Positions 7,790 through 16,495 of a stretch of 38,235 nucleotides of DNA are shown here, one piece after another. The DNA is from Streptomyces longisporoflavus (GTDB lineage: Bacteria; Actinomycetota; Actinomycetes; Streptomycetales; Streptomycetaceae). The notes beneath the pieces are model-generated. The model worked only from the letters and a program-made list of their open reading frames with translations. It searched no databases and had not been told where the DNA came from. Every line of letters begins with the position of its first letter. Within the stretch, counting starts at the first letter, position 1. The stretch covers positions 1 to 38,235 of the forward strand of contig NZ_BMTR01000043.1 of assembly GCF_014649775.1 (NCBI RefSeq). The letters run 5' to 3'. A program made the translations under genes and the position numbers.

Positions 7790-7938
7790 GGCAGAACCCT
7801 CCGGGAGCGGGGATTGGGGCCAGCCGGCTTGGGTGGTCGGACGGGCCCGGCCGGGTACGGTCCACCGGCCGCTCGTCATCGTATCGACGAGTTGTCGGTT
7901 CGCTCGCGCGGGGTAGCCAGGTGTGATCAAACAGGCAA

Positions 7939-8469
7939 TCAAACAGGCACGTACGGGCTATTCAGGTCGTGCACCAGTCGGGTGAGCCGTCCGCGGGCCA
8001 GCTTGCGCATTTCCTCGGCGGCGATCACCCGCTCTTCCTCCGGGTCGTTGGTGAGGCGGGCGCGGATTCCGGCGAGCAGATGGTCCAGGGCCTGGGTCGG
8101 CGGGACGTCGTCCAGGCAGATCACGAAGACGTGCCCGAAGCGGCTCTCGTACGCGGCGTGCGCGGCCCGCAGGGCGGTGTGGGCGGCGGTGTAGGTCCCC
8201 TGCCTGGGGAGCACCGGACGGAGAGGTTCGCAGGCCAGGGCCTCGGCAAGGTCCGCGAGCGGGAGGTCGTACGCCGCTTCGTCGGACGCGGCGAGCAGGG
8301 CCTCCAGGTCTGGATACGGCCGGTGGGCGACCAGGCGGCGGGCCCAGAGATGGCTGCCGCAGCAGGTGAGCAGCGCGGCTTCGGCGGCGCCGGGCTCTGC
8401 GGCGTTCAGTTGCTCCGGGGTGGGTGGCGAACTGTGCGGGGGCAGCGGGGGCTCCAGGGCAGGGGGCAT
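7939..8469 (-). CDS. 2-oxo-4-hydroxy-4-carboxy-5-ureidoimidazoline (OHCU) decarboxylase
   Basis: This 176-residue protein belongs to the OHCU decarboxylase family, which catalyses the last step from urate to S-allantoin. Recognisable family landmarks are a helical N-terminus (LLTCCGSHLWARRLVAHRPY), the YESRFGHVFVICL segment near residues 110-122, and an EERVIAAEEMRKLARGRLTRLV helix at the C-terminus. The active-site His/Glu positions typical of the family cannot be assigned firmly by eye. It is on the same strand as sdhC but separated from it by 149 bp and functionally unrelated. No other urate-degradation gene is in the window, so it is a detached purine-catabolism gene here. Confidence 0.85.
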   Translation of the reverse strand: MPPALEPPLPPHSSPPTPEQLNAAEPGAAEAALLTCCGSHLWARRLVAHRPYPDLEALLAASDEAAYDLPLADLAEALACEPLRPVLPRQGTYTAAHTALRAAHAAYESRFGHVFVICLDDVPPTQALDHLLAGIRARLTNDPEEERVIAAEEMRKLARGRLTRLVHDLNSPYVPV

Positions 8470-8615
8470 CGATGAGGGACTGTGGGAGTTTTGTCGTAAC
8501 GCTAACCAAGCAGGATGAAGAGTGTCGGACGGATGCGTGAAATATCACCCGGATGGGAGAGTTTCGTTTCGCGTGGTGGACGGGGTGACCGCAGGCCCCG
8601 CCCTACGGTGGGCGC

Positions 8616-10226
8616 ATGATCCCCCGTCGTCCAGCCCTCGCCGCCGCAGCAGCCGCCGTAGCCGCCGGAGCCGTGGCCCTGACCGTGGCCGTCTGGCCGG
8701 ACGGCGGGACCGGCGGGGACGCAGCCCCCTCGGCCCGTACGCCGGCGCCCTCCGCGAGCAGGTCCGCCGCATCCCCGGCCCCCTCGAAGTCGTACGCCCT
8801 CTCCGAGGCCCCCGCCACCATCCCCGCCGTACGCGAGCACAAAGCGGCGCGCGGGCCGGGCTGGAAGCCAGGCGGCGGGCGCGTGGTCGTCGGTGACGGG
8901 GACCTCGCGGACGAGGGCAAGCTGCTCGCCGGGGAGCTGAAGCTCAAGTACGCCGGTGACGCCGACCCGCGCAAAGGGGACGTGGAGCTCGCGCTGACCC
9001 CGGAGGACGCCGATGCCTCCGGGGGCAGGGACGAGTCGTACACCCTCTCCGTGAAGGGGCAGCGGGTGAAGATCACCGCGCCCGAGGAGGCGGGCGTCTT
9101 CTACGGGACCCGCACCCTCAAGCAGGAGGTGCACGGCGGCCGGACCGCGCCCGAAGGCGTCGTGCGCGACCGTCCCGCCAAGCCGCAGCGCGGCTTCATG
9201 ATGGACATCGCGCGCAAGCACTTCGACGCGAAGTGGATCGAGGACCGCATCCGGGAGATCGGCGACCTCAAGTACAACCAGCTCGGCCTGCACTTCTCCG
9301 ACGACCAGTCCTTCCGCATCGAGTCGGACTCGCACCCCGAGGTCGTCTCGCGCGACCACCTCAGCAAGGCCGAGGTCCGGCGCATCCTCAAGCTCGCCGC
9401 GAGCCGTCACATCACCGTCGTGCCCGAGATCGACTCGCCAGGACACCTCGGAGCGGTCATCGCCGCGCACCCCTCGCTCCAGCTCCGCGACACCCGCGGC
9501 GTCGAGTCGCGCGGCGCGGTCGACATCTCGAAGCCGCAGGCGGCGGAGATCGTCGACGACCTACTGGAGGAGTACGCGGACCTCTTCCCCGGCCGCTACT
9601 GGCACCTCGGCGCCGACGAGTACCAGGCCCTGACGGTCAGCAACCCGGAGGCGAGCTATCCGCAGCTGGCCGCCGCGGCCCGCGAGAGGTACGGGTCAGG
9701 CGCCCGCATCCAGGACCTCGCGACCGGCTGGCTCAACGACCGGGCCGAGACCATGCGCCCTTACGAGCGCGGGCTCAGGGCGTGGAACGACGGGTTCTTC
9801 CGCAACGGCGTCGCGAAGGCCGACGACGACCTCGACGTCGCGTACTGGACGGGCAAGGAGATCGGCGCGAGGGAACCGGTCGAGTACCTGAAGGAGGGCC
9901 GCGACCTCGTCAACTACAACGACGAGTACCTCTACTACGTCCTCGGCCAGCCCAACACCTTCCGTTACCCCACCGGCCAGCGGATCTATGAGCAGTGGAC
10001 CCCGCGCGTGATCCGCGGGACGAAGCCGGTGAGCGCTCAGTACGACGACCAGATCCTCGGCGGCTCCTTCGCGGTGTGGTGCGACATCGCCGACGCGCAG
10101 ACGCAGGAGCAGGTGGCGAAGGGCATCCGGATGCCGCTGCGGGCGACGGTCCAGAGGCTGTGGGATTCCCGTACGCCGGGCCCGTCCTGGGGAAACTTCG
10201 TGAAGCTCGCCGACCAGGTGGGATAA
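8616..10226 (+). CDS. Secreted beta-N-acetylhexosaminidase, GH20
   Basis: A 536-residue exported glycosidase that would release terminal GlcNAc/GalNAc from chitin fragments, glycans or peptidoglycan-derived sugars. The first 27 residues are a basic start and a long Ala/Val hydrophobic core, a signal peptide or signal anchor, followed by a Pro/Ser linker to about residue 60. A GH20b-like N-terminal domain (about 65-185) precedes the GH20 barrel, which begins at RGFMMDIARKHF (192-203). The catalytic Asp-Glu pair is D334-E335 in WHLGADEY; substrate-assisted catalysis through the N-acetyl group is the family mechanism. Downstream aromatic-rich segments (LRAWNDGFF, VAYWTGKE, NYNDEYLYY) form the expected subsite. 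It is monocistronic by context, with a hairpin directly after the stop. Confidence 0.93.
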   Translation: MIPRRPALAAAAAAVAAGAVALTVAVWPDGGTGGDAAPSARTPAPSASRSAASPAPSKSYALSEAPATIPAVREHKAARGPGWKPGGGRVVVGDGDLADEGKLLAGELKLKYAGDADPRKGDVELALTPEDADASGGRDESYTLSVKGQRVKITAPEEAGVFYGTRTLKQEVHGGRTAPEGVVRDRPAKPQRGFMMDIARKHFDAKWIEDRIREIGDLKYNQLGLHFSDDQSFRIESDSHPEVVSRDHLSKAEVRRILKLAASRHITVVPEIDSPGHLGAVIAAHPSLQLRDTRGVESRGAVDISKPQAAEIVDDLLEEYADLFPGRYWHLGADEYQALTVSNPEASYPQLAAAARERYGSGARIQDLATGWLNDRAETMRPYERGLRAWNDGFFRNGVAKADDDLDVAYWTGKEIGAREPVEYLKEGRDLVNYNDEYLYYVLGQPNTFRYPTGQRIYEQWTPRVIRGTKPVSAQYDDQILGGSFAVWCDIADAQTQEQVAKGIRMPLRATVQRLWDSRTPGPSWGNFVKLADQVG

Positions 10227-10232
10227 GTTCCG

Positions 10233-10271
10233 GAGGCCGCCGGCGCCCTGGGGAGGGACGCGGGCGGCCTC
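10233..10271 (+). terminator. Hairpin after the GH20 gene
   Basis: GAGGCCGCC at 10233-10241 pairs perfectly with GGCGGCCTC at 10263-10271, with a 21-nt GC-rich loop. A T-containing stretch (TGCTGTCTTTC) follows. It begins 7 bp after the hexosaminidase stop, so it is a good candidate transcription terminator. Confidence 0.6.
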
Positions 10272-10321
10272 TGCTGTCTTTCATGTCTTTTGCCGGTGAA
10301 CCCGTGGGGGGTTGCTCAGCC

Positions 10322-11164
10322 ATGCTGTGCACGGAATGTCAGTTCAATACGGCGACGACGTCGGAGGGCCTCTGCGGCGTCTGTGTCGTGGCGGCCGCGC
10401 ACGCGCAGCCGGCGCCGCGCCCCGGATACATGTCCGACGGGCGCCCCGCCCATCTCCGCTCGCCGGTCGGACTCGGCCGGGCGACCGTCGCGCTGCTCGG
10501 CGTCGTCATCGCCGCCGACCTGTACTCGCTGTGGGCGGGCACGGTCATCAAGGGAGTGACGGAGGACCTGCTTGCCGCGTACGCCGGGACGGGCTTCGGG
10601 GCGAGGGACCTGGTGCGGGAGGCCGAACGGGCGGACACGCTGTACACGATCTCCGGCTGGTTGCAGGCCGCCGCGCTCGTGGCGACCTGCGTGGTCTTCC
10701 TCTGCTGGTTCTACCGCGTCCGCGTGAACGCCGAGGTGTTCGAGCCGCACGTCCACGGCAAGACGCGGGGCTGGACGGTGGGCAGTTGGTTCGTGCCGAT
10801 CGTGAACCTGTGGTTCCCGCGGCGGATCGCGCTGGACATCTGGGACGCGAGCGGCGACCGCTCGGTGGCCCTCGACCGGACCCTGGCCCTCGGCGACGCC
10901 TCGACCCGCGCCACGCATCCGCTGGTCAACGGCTGGTGGACGCTGTGGGTGGCGAGCATCCTCGTGGGGCGGTGGGCGTCGACGAACTACTGGGGCGCGG
11001 AGGAGCTCGAGGAGATCGACGCGGCGATATCCCGGCTGATGCTCGCGGACGTCATCAACGTCGCGGCGGCGGTCCTCGCGATCCTCGTCGTACTGCGCCT
11101 GACGCGGATGCAGGACGAGAAGGCGAGGTCGGGCCCGCTGACGGGCGGGCACGTTTCGGCCTGA
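10322..11164 (+). CDS. DUF4328 membrane protein with N-terminal zinc-ribbon-like motif
   Basis: I use the ATG at 10322, which follows a GGGGGG run and gives 280 residues; the open frame runs upstream into the hexosaminidase gene in a different frame. The N-terminus has two CxxC pairs (C3/C6 and C18/C21), a small zinc-ribbon or rubredoxin-like knuckle. A proline-rich spacer leads to a DUF4328 domain with about five hydrophobic segments: ATVALLGVVIAADLYSLWAG, LQAAALVATCVVFLCWFY, SWFVPIVNLWFP, a WWTLWVASILVG segment and VINVAAAVLAILVVLRL. The YRVRVNAEV and PRRIALDIWDAS motifs are characteristic of the family. Function of DUF4328 proteins is unknown; the cytosolic CxxC head suggests metal binding or protein contacts. 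Confidence 0.88.
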   Translation: MLCTECQFNTATTSEGLCGVCVVAAAHAQPAPRPGYMSDGRPAHLRSPVGLGRATVALLGVVIAADLYSLWAGTVIKGVTEDLLAAYAGTGFGARDLVREAERADTLYTISGWLQAAALVATCVVFLCWFYRVRVNAEVFEPHVHGKTRGWTVGSWFVPIVNLWFPRRIALDIWDASGDRSVALDRTLALGDASTRATHPLVNGWWTLWVASILVGRWASTNYWGAEELEEIDAAISRLMLADVINVAAAVLAILVVLRLTRMQDEKARSGPLTGGHVSA

Positions 11165-11325
11165 GCGGTTTGAGGGGTCCACGCGTTCCGTTTTCGGCTT
11201 TTTGGCCGTGAACTGGTGGCGAACTTGCTTACATCTGTGGTGTATTCGGCCAAAGCCGACCACGGCTGTCTTGCGCGGCCGTCGGGCGCAGCTGAGCAGA
11301 GTCGAGTACACGGGGAGACGCGAGC

Positions 11326-11832
11326 ATGGGCTACTGGGGCTACTACGTCGTGGGCAGGAGCGAGCGTCCGCTCGTGGAGCTCGCGTCGGTTGCGGGAGTG
11401 CGGGACGAGCTCAGCCTTCTCGTACAGCGTGACGACGGCTGGCAGGTGTGGGAGGTGCCGGGCGGCGACGGCGCACGCGATGTCGGCAACATGAACACCC
11501 TTGCCCTGGAGACAGGTTCGCCCGCCCTCTTCGGCTACGTCATGGACAGCGACTGCGTGGTCGTGGAGGCGGCGGCCCCGGAGAGCGGCGCGTGGACGAC
11601 GTGCCTGGCCCGCGAGGCGATGAACGGCTACATCGGCGACGACGGCCTGAGCCTGGACGACTACTTCCTGGAGCCCCGCGACGCGGCGGACCGGGCGGTG
11701 ACGTGGGCGGCGGAGACGGGCAGGACGGTGACGGCGGGACCGCTCCTCGACGTACTGAACGCCGCCGCGGAACCGTCGGCGGAAGAGCTCTTCTTCCGCT
11801 TCCTCGACCGGCTCGGCGTAGTACCGCAGTGA
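11326..11832 (+). CDS. Conserved Streptomyces protein of unknown function
   Basis: The 168-residue product begins MGYWGYYVVGRSERPL with an ATG behind a GGGGAGA ribosome binding site. It is acidic and soluble, has no signal peptide or membrane helix, and has a Gly/Trp-rich first half and a helical C-terminal half ending FFRFLDRLGVVPQ. I recognise no domain. Such proteins are usually listed as hypothetical in Streptomyces. It is followed after 81 bp by another unknown gene on the same strand, and the two may be co-transcribed. Confidence 0.82.
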   Translation: MGYWGYYVVGRSERPLVELASVAGVRDELSLLVQRDDGWQVWEVPGGDGARDVGNMNTLALETGSPALFGYVMDSDCVVVEAAAPESGAWTTCLAREAMNGYIGDDGLSLDDYFLEPRDAADRAVTWAAETGRTVTAGPLLDVLNAAAEPSAEELFFRFLDRLGVVPQ

Positions 11833-11913
11833 CGTTCCCGGCGACCCGGGCGCAGTAGGGGACGTGCAACGTCACCTGCACTGTCGCACTGTCCGCAACG
11901 GAAGGCGTACATC

Positions 11914-12555
11914 ATGGGCGGCCCGGGACTGAGTCCGAGTCTGAGTCCAAGTCCGAGTCCGGGCCCGAGCCCGAGCCTGGTCGAGCTGATATCCGACGCC
12001 GACGAGAGGGGCCTGGCGGCGAGCGGGCTCGCCTGCCTCGACCGCTGCGTACCGCTTCTCGGCGGCGGCGACGAGGTGCTGCGCCCGCTGTGGGCGAGCC
12101 TCGCGGAGGACAGGCCCTGGGACGCGGCGCTCGCGGAGGCGCGGGTGACGCTGGGCGGCGCGGACGTCCTGGAGGACTCCTCCGCGGATGAGGCGATCAC
12201 CCTCGCCTACCGCATGCTGGGCGCGACGCCTTCCCGGCGTACGGCCGCCGAACTGCGGGAATGGGCCGACGCCTGCTCGGTCGCGGCACTACAGATCCAC
12301 CGCCTGCTCGACCCCGGCCCGGCCGGCGGGACCGGGGGCCCGCGATCGTCGGCGGGCGCGAGGCGAGAGGGACGTACGCAGACAATGTCACCGCTGGTGG
12401 CCGCGGAACTGAGGCGCCAAACGCGCATCCTGGAACTCCTGGCCAACCCGGGCGCAGGCACCGGCGGCCTGCGCCAGGCCCTGGACGTCTCCACTGAGGG
12501 CCGCAGGGTGCTGCGGGCCGTGGTTTCGCGGCGGGCGCGGGGGAGTCGGGTTTAG
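11914..12555 (+). CDS. Conserved protein of unknown function with N-terminal Ser-Pro repeat
   Basis: The 213-residue frame begins at an ATG behind GGAAGG. Residues 6-22 are an (S-P/L)n repeat encoded by a degenerate 6-bp DNA repeat (AGTCCG-type) at about 11931-11978. The rest is helical, with LVELISDADERGLAASGLACLDRCVPLLGGG and AWADACSVAALQIH-like stretches, and a basic C-terminus (LRAVVSRRARGSRV). No transmembrane segment or enzyme motif is visible. The middle and C-terminal parts resemble Streptomyces hypothetical proteins only in general composition. The repeat at the start may be a local expansion, and the true start may lie further downstream. Confidence 0.72.
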   Translation: MGGPGLSPSLSPSPSPGPSPSLVELISDADERGLAASGLACLDRCVPLLGGGDEVLRPLWASLAEDRPWDAALAEARVTLGGADVLEDSSADEAITLAYRMLGATPSRRTAAELREWADACSVAALQIHRLLDPGPAGGTGGPRSSAGARREGRTQTMSPLVAAELRRQTRILELLANPGAGTGGLRQALDVSTEGRRVLRAVVSRRARGSRV

Positions 12556-12597
12556 CGGGGGCGGAGGGCACAACCAGGTAGTTCCGGGGAGGCTTTG

Positions 12598-13389
12598 ATG
12601 TACATCGAGGTCTGTCTCGACCGCGATAGTTCGGAGCACGGGGAGGTGATCCTTCGCTGGTTCAGCGAGTGCCGACAGCGGCTCCTGAACGGGCTCCCCG
12701 CATCTGCCGGGGCGTGGCTTGCGTCGCTGACCAAGGGGGAGAACGATCCGTCGGAGCGCTTCGAGGGTGCCCCCGAGAGGGAGAACGCATTCATCAAGAG
12801 TCTGGTTCGTCCGCCCTATTGGGCGCAGCTCGGATTCCATGAAGGGGATCGACAGCTCGCCTGGATCAGGACCTCCGCAGCGAAATCTTTAGACGGGCAC
12901 CGGTCCGTGACTACATTCTTGAATGTTGACGATCCGGAAATGCGAGACCCGGACTTCTGTGCCCGACTGGTAGAGGGCCTGTCCGTGGCGGCCGACGGGT
13001 CCAACCCTTCCTTCGGGCGGGTGGAGTACGGGCGCTATTCGGACCGAGCAAATCTGGAGGTAGCCCTTCGCCGGAAGCCCAGAGAGTTTCTACCGATGAG
13101 CCGTAGCCTGCTCCGAGGCTACGGGTGGGTGACTGTCTGTCCTGAGGAGTTGGTGGCGCGCCTTGGTGGGGTTCAGTCGCTTGAGCGTGGAGGGGCTTTC
13201 TTCCGCGTGATTCCACTTTCGTCCGGAGGTGCCGTCCTCCAGGCATCGGAAACTCTCCACGGATATTCCGATGAGGTAATGGATACGGTGTTCAGCGCTC
13301 TGGCGACGGTCCTTCCGTCAGGGACCCCCAGAGCGCACATCGCGTTTCCGGACGTGCGTTTCGTTCACCGAGATGCCGGCGAAGTATGA
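12598..13389 (+). CDS. Protein of unknown function with a TTA codon
   Basis: This 263-residue product starts at the ATG at 12598 behind a GGGGAGG site. Codon 98 (12889-12891) is TTA, in frame, in the context AAA-TCT-TTA-GAC. Codons ending in A or T are commoner here than in neighbouring genes. The protein is soluble and mixed alpha/beta. The segment YGWVTVCPEELVARLGGVQSLERGGAFFRVIPL resembles, from memory, a stretch in uncharacterised actinobacterial proteins that have been likened to immunity proteins, but I cannot assign a family. A strong bidirectional terminator follows. TTA makes translation depend on the bldA leucyl-tRNA, so expression is probably late or developmental. The composition suggests relatively recent acquisition. 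Confidence 0.82.
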   Translation: MYIEVCLDRDSSEHGEVILRWFSECRQRLLNGLPASAGAWLASLTKGENDPSERFEGAPERENAFIKSLVRPPYWAQLGFHEGDRQLAWIRTSAAKSLDGHRSVTTFLNVDDPEMRDPDFCARLVEGLSVAADGSNPSFGRVEYGRYSDRANLEVALRRKPREFLPMSRSLLRGYGWVTVCPEELVARLGGVQSLERGGAFFRVIPLSSGGAVLQASETLHGYSDEVMDTVFSALATVLPSGTPRAHIAFPDVRFVHRDAGEV

Positions 13390-13417
13390 GACGGCGCTCC
13401 TGAATGCCGGGCGCGTG

Positions 13418-13452
13418 CCGTGCCGCTCCCCTGGCTTTGGGGAGCGGCACGG
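13418..13452. terminator. Strong bidirectional terminator
   Basis: A perfect 14-bp stem (CCGTGCCGCTCCCC at 13418-13431, GGGGAGCGGCACGG at 13439-13452) closes a 7-nt loop. It is followed on the plus strand by TGCCTTTGTTGTTGG. It lies between the convergent ends of the TTA-codon gene and the amidase gene and should stop both transcripts. Confidence 0.85.
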
Positions 13453-13473
13453 TGCCTTTGTTGTTGGGGTGTG

Positions 13474-16272
13474 TTACGGCGTCAGCACCTGGCCCAAGTG
13501 CGCCGCTGCCGGAGTGCCCAGTTGTGTGCGGCCGTAGTAGGCGCCGGTCGTCGTCGAGACGCCCGAGGCGCCGGTGTCCAGTTGGAGGATCGTGCCGTTG
13601 CCCTCGTCCTCGCCGTCCGCGCCGATGGCGAGGTCCGCGCGGCCGTAGCCCGACAGGTCCGTCAGGGTCACCGAGGAGCCGAGGCGGTCCGCCGACTCCG
13701 TGGAGCCCGTGATGCCCTCCGTGTCCTGGGAGAAGGCCTGCGCGCCCGTTCCCGTCAGGCCCGATGACGTGCCCTTCAGGAGGAGCGACGTACCCGCGTC
13801 CTTCTTCGCCGCCCCCGCACGCGTGATGTCCTCGTTCGGGGCGCCCGTCAGGACGTCCGCGTAACCGTCCAGGTTGAAGTCGCCCGCCGAGACCGACCAG
13901 CCCATCGCGTCGCCCGACTCGGCGGCGCCCGGCACTCCGGACGTGTCCTGGTGGATCGTCTTCATTCCGGTGGTCGTGAAGCCCGTTGACGTGCCGGGGA
14001 CCACTGTCACCTGGCCGCCCGCGTGCGCGCCGGACTCGGCCGTGTACGGCTGGCCGATGACCAGGTCGTCGTAGCCGTTGCCGTTCACGTCGCCGACCGC
14101 CAGGGAGCGTCCGCCCTTGACCGAGAGGGAGCCGACCCTGCTCAGGCCCGCCCTCGTGCCCTTGAACCACTGGACCTTGCCGATTCCGGCCTGGTCGCGG
14201 TAGGTCAGCGCCACGTCCGCGTAACCGTCGCGGTTGAAGTCGCCGGATGCCGCGTCCGCGTACGAGATGGCCGTGTCGCCCGACGTGAGGGTGCCGCCCA
14301 CCTCGCTGCCCGCCTTGAAGCGCGCCGCCCATGTGCCGCCGGTGCCGGTGGACGCAGCGAAGACGTCCGCCTTGCCGTCCGCGTTGAAGTCGCCGACCGC
14401 CACCGCGGAGCCGAACTTGGCGCCGGGGTAGTGGAAGTCGTCCGCCAGCTGCATGTCCGTGCCCGAATCAAACGTGGGGCCGTAGAGCATCGTTACCGCG
14501 CCGCGGTCCTTGTTCGTGGCGTCGTCCTCACCCGGCGCGCCGATCGCCAGGTCCGCGTATCCGTCGCCGTTGATGTCGCCCCAGGCCGTGGCCGCGGCCC
14601 AGTTGTCGCCCGCCTCGGAGGCGCCGGGTACGCCGGGGCTCGACTGGGTCAGGGTCTTCTTGGAACCGCTCACCGGGCCGTCGAGGCCGCCGGGGACGAC
14701 CGTCAGCGTTCCCACGCCGCCCGACGCCTTGGGCGTGCCCGCCACCAGGTCCGTGAGGCCGTCCCTGTTGAAGTCGGTCGTGGGGACGGCGGAGTTGCGG
14801 CCCGCGCTCGTCGCGTAGCGGCGGATCTCGCCGAGCTTCGAGTAGAGGTCCTTGCCGGGGCAGGCGGTGGCGAAGCCGTCCCGGTGGCCCGAGATCGTGT
14901 TCAGGGAAGGGGTGTCGCCCTTCTTCCAGACGCCCGTGTCGTCCGCCGCCGTCAGCGTGACCTTGCCCGACGGGTCGCCCTCGTACTGGCCCAGCTTCCA
15001 GGCCGCCACACGGGCCACCGACTCCAGGGAGGCGCGGGTCGGCTTGCCCGCCGGTTTGTTCGTCGCCGGGTCGCCCTCGAAGTCACCGAGGACCGCGATG
15101 CCCGCGGACTCGCCGTTGAAGCCGTACGTGTGCGCGCCGCGCACCGGCAGATCGGTGCCGCCGCCGCGGCCCTCGAAGACCTGGCCGCACTTGTCCACGA
15201 GGAAGTTGTAGCCGAGGTCGTTCCAGCCCTCGGTCTCCACGTGGTACGTCATGATGCCGCGGACCAGGGCCGCCGACTGGGCGCAGCTGTAGTCGTTCGT
15301 ACCGACCGTGTGGTGGACGAAGACCGCCTTCACCTTCTCTATGTACTCCGGCGGATCCTCGACCTGCGACTCGTCCGCACCCCACGCCGCCCTGCTGATC
15401 ACGGCGGGCTTGGTGACCGTGGACGGGGGAGCCGGCGGGACCGTGGGCTCCGGCTCCGGATCCGGGTCGGTGGACGCGGTGGGGGAGGGGGAGGCGGACG
15501 GGGAGCCGGTGGGAGCCTCATCCGTCGGTGCGGGGGACGCCGGGGTGGTCGGGTCCGGGGCGGTGGGCTCGGGAGCGGTCGGCTCCGGGGACCCCGGATC
15601 GCTCGGTTCCGACGGTTCCGGGGACTCCGGCGCGTCCGCCTCGAACGCCACCGGCGCCATCGCCGAACCGTCGAGCGCCGGGTTCTTCGCCTCCTTGGAG
15701 GTCACGCCCGGGTCCACGAGGTTGACCTCTAGGCCCTTGGGCAGCGCGGCACTCGCGGTGCCGTCCGCCGCGACCACGCGGACCTCGACGCCGTCCGAAG
15801 GCCCCACCCACAGCGGCTCGGACGCGGCACGCATGCCCGCCTCGGCCTTCTCGGGCAGATGCAGCTCCAGGCCGAGGTGCTGCCAGCCGGTCCACTTGCC
15901 GCTCTCGACGGAGCGCGTACGGACCTCAGCCGTGCCTTCGAGCTCCTTCGTCACGCCGGTCCACGAGACGCCGAGCAGCGAGAACTGCTCGGTCGACGTG
16001 CGCGGCAGCTCCCTCTCCTCGGCGCCGTCGGCCTTCAGCGCGATGTCGTGCACGCTCACGGGGCGCTTGTCGCGCGAGACGCTCGCCGGCCGGTCTCCGG
16101 CGGAGGGATCCGCCATCGCGTACGTGACGGCCCCCGCACCGCCCAGCACGACGGCTCCGATGGTCAGCCACGCCCTGCGCTTGAGACTCAGCGGTCTGTA
16201 CGCGTGCGTTGTTCGCGCCGATTCGCGCTGTGTGCGCGGTGTGCGCGGATTCCGCGGGCTCAAATGCCCCAC
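13474..16272 (-). CDS. Secreted N-acetylmuramoyl-L-alanine amidase (PGRP) with seven FG-GAP repeats
   Basis: A 932-residue exported protein. Residues 1-53 form a long twin-basic-rich leader with a hydrophobic core (WLTIGAVVLGGAGAVTYAMA). A beta-rich domain (about 70-200) is followed by a Pro/Glu/Ser/Thr linker (213-288). The amidase_2/PGRP domain spans about 292-485 with the zinc ligands H320 or H321 (VFVHHT), H463 (GHRD) and C471 (ACPG), and the YNFLVD core motif. From about 498 to the end run seven FG-GAP/VCBS repeats, each with a DxNxDGxxD-type calcium loop (DFNRDG, DINGDG, DFNADG, DFNRDG, DVNGNG, DFNLDG, DLSGYG), forming a propeller likely to bind calcium and surface glycans. It cleaves the peptide-sugar amide of peptidoglycan, or senses wall fragments. 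Confidence 0.95.
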   Translation of the reverse strand: MGHLSPRNPRTPRTQRESARTTHAYRPLSLKRRAWLTIGAVVLGGAGAVTYAMADPSAGDRPASVSRDKRPVSVHDIALKADGAEERELPRTSTEQFSLLGVSWTGVTKELEGTAEVRTRSVESGKWTGWQHLGLELHLPEKAEAGMRAASEPLWVGPSDGVEVRVVAADGTASAALPKGLEVNLVDPGVTSKEAKNPALDGSAMAPVAFEADAPESPEPSEPSDPGSPEPTAPEPTAPDPTTPASPAPTDEAPTGSPSASPSPTASTDPDPEPEPTVPPAPPSTVTKPAVISRAAWGADESQVEDPPEYIEKVKAVFVHHTVGTNDYSCAQSAALVRGIMTYHVETEGWNDLGYNFLVDKCGQVFEGRGGGTDLPVRGAHTYGFNGESAGIAVLGDFEGDPATNKPAGKPTRASLESVARVAAWKLGQYEGDPSGKVTLTAADDTGVWKKGDTPSLNTISGHRDGFATACPGKDLYSKLGEIRRYATSAGRNSAVPTTDFNRDGLTDLVAGTPKASGGVGTLTVVPGGLDGPVSGSKKTLTQSSPGVPGASEAGDNWAAATAWGDINGDGYADLAIGAPGEDDATNKDRGAVTMLYGPTFDSGTDMQLADDFHYPGAKFGSAVAVGDFNADGKADVFAASTGTGGTWAARFKAGSEVGGTLTSGDTAISYADAASGDFNRDGYADVALTYRDQAGIGKVQWFKGTRAGLSRVGSLSVKGGRSLAVGDVNGNGYDDLVIGQPYTAESGAHAGGQVTVVPGTSTGFTTTGMKTIHQDTSGVPGAAESGDAMGWSVSAGDFNLDGYADVLTGAPNEDITRAGAAKKDAGTSLLLKGTSSGLTGTGAQAFSQDTEGITGSTESADRLGSSVTLTDLSGYGRADLAIGADGEDEGNGTILQLDTGASGVSTTTGAYYGRTQLGTPAAAHLGQVLTP

Positions 16273-16495
16273 CCCTTAGCGAAGTTGCCGGTTGACCTTG
16301 TTGACCAAAGCGAGTGCGTACGACCGCCCGTAGCGCCAAACGGTTGTACGGGGAGGGGTGAAATGTGACGTGACGTATCCCGCACTCCAGGGGTGTGACG
16401 TATGGCCGGAAGATTGCGCTGGGTCAGCTGACAGCTGTGAACGCAGAGATCGAACGCAGAGATCGAAAAACGAAGAGTGCGGGTGGGTGGGGGAC
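16273..16495. promoter_or_regulatory. Divergent intergenic region, amidase / lipoprotein
   Basis: These 223 bp contain several short repeats. GTTGACC occurs twice, 9 bp apart, near 16290-16305. TGACGTAT occurs at 16371-16378 and 16396-16403, with a third TGACG at 16366. A perfect 13-bp tandem duplication ACGCAGAGATCGA lies at 16441-16453 and 16454-16466. The direct-repeat layout suggests regulator binding sites for one or both divergent genes; I cannot name the factor. Confidence 0.35.

Noticed and set aside
7939..8469. Fifth gene of the sdh operon
   Set aside because: It lies upstream of sdhC with a 149-bp gap and belongs to urate degradation, so co-regulation is not supported.
14023..15732. 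569-codon open frame antisense to the amidase gene
   Set aside because: Composition artefact opposite a gene with clear signal peptide, PGRP and FG-GAP motifs.
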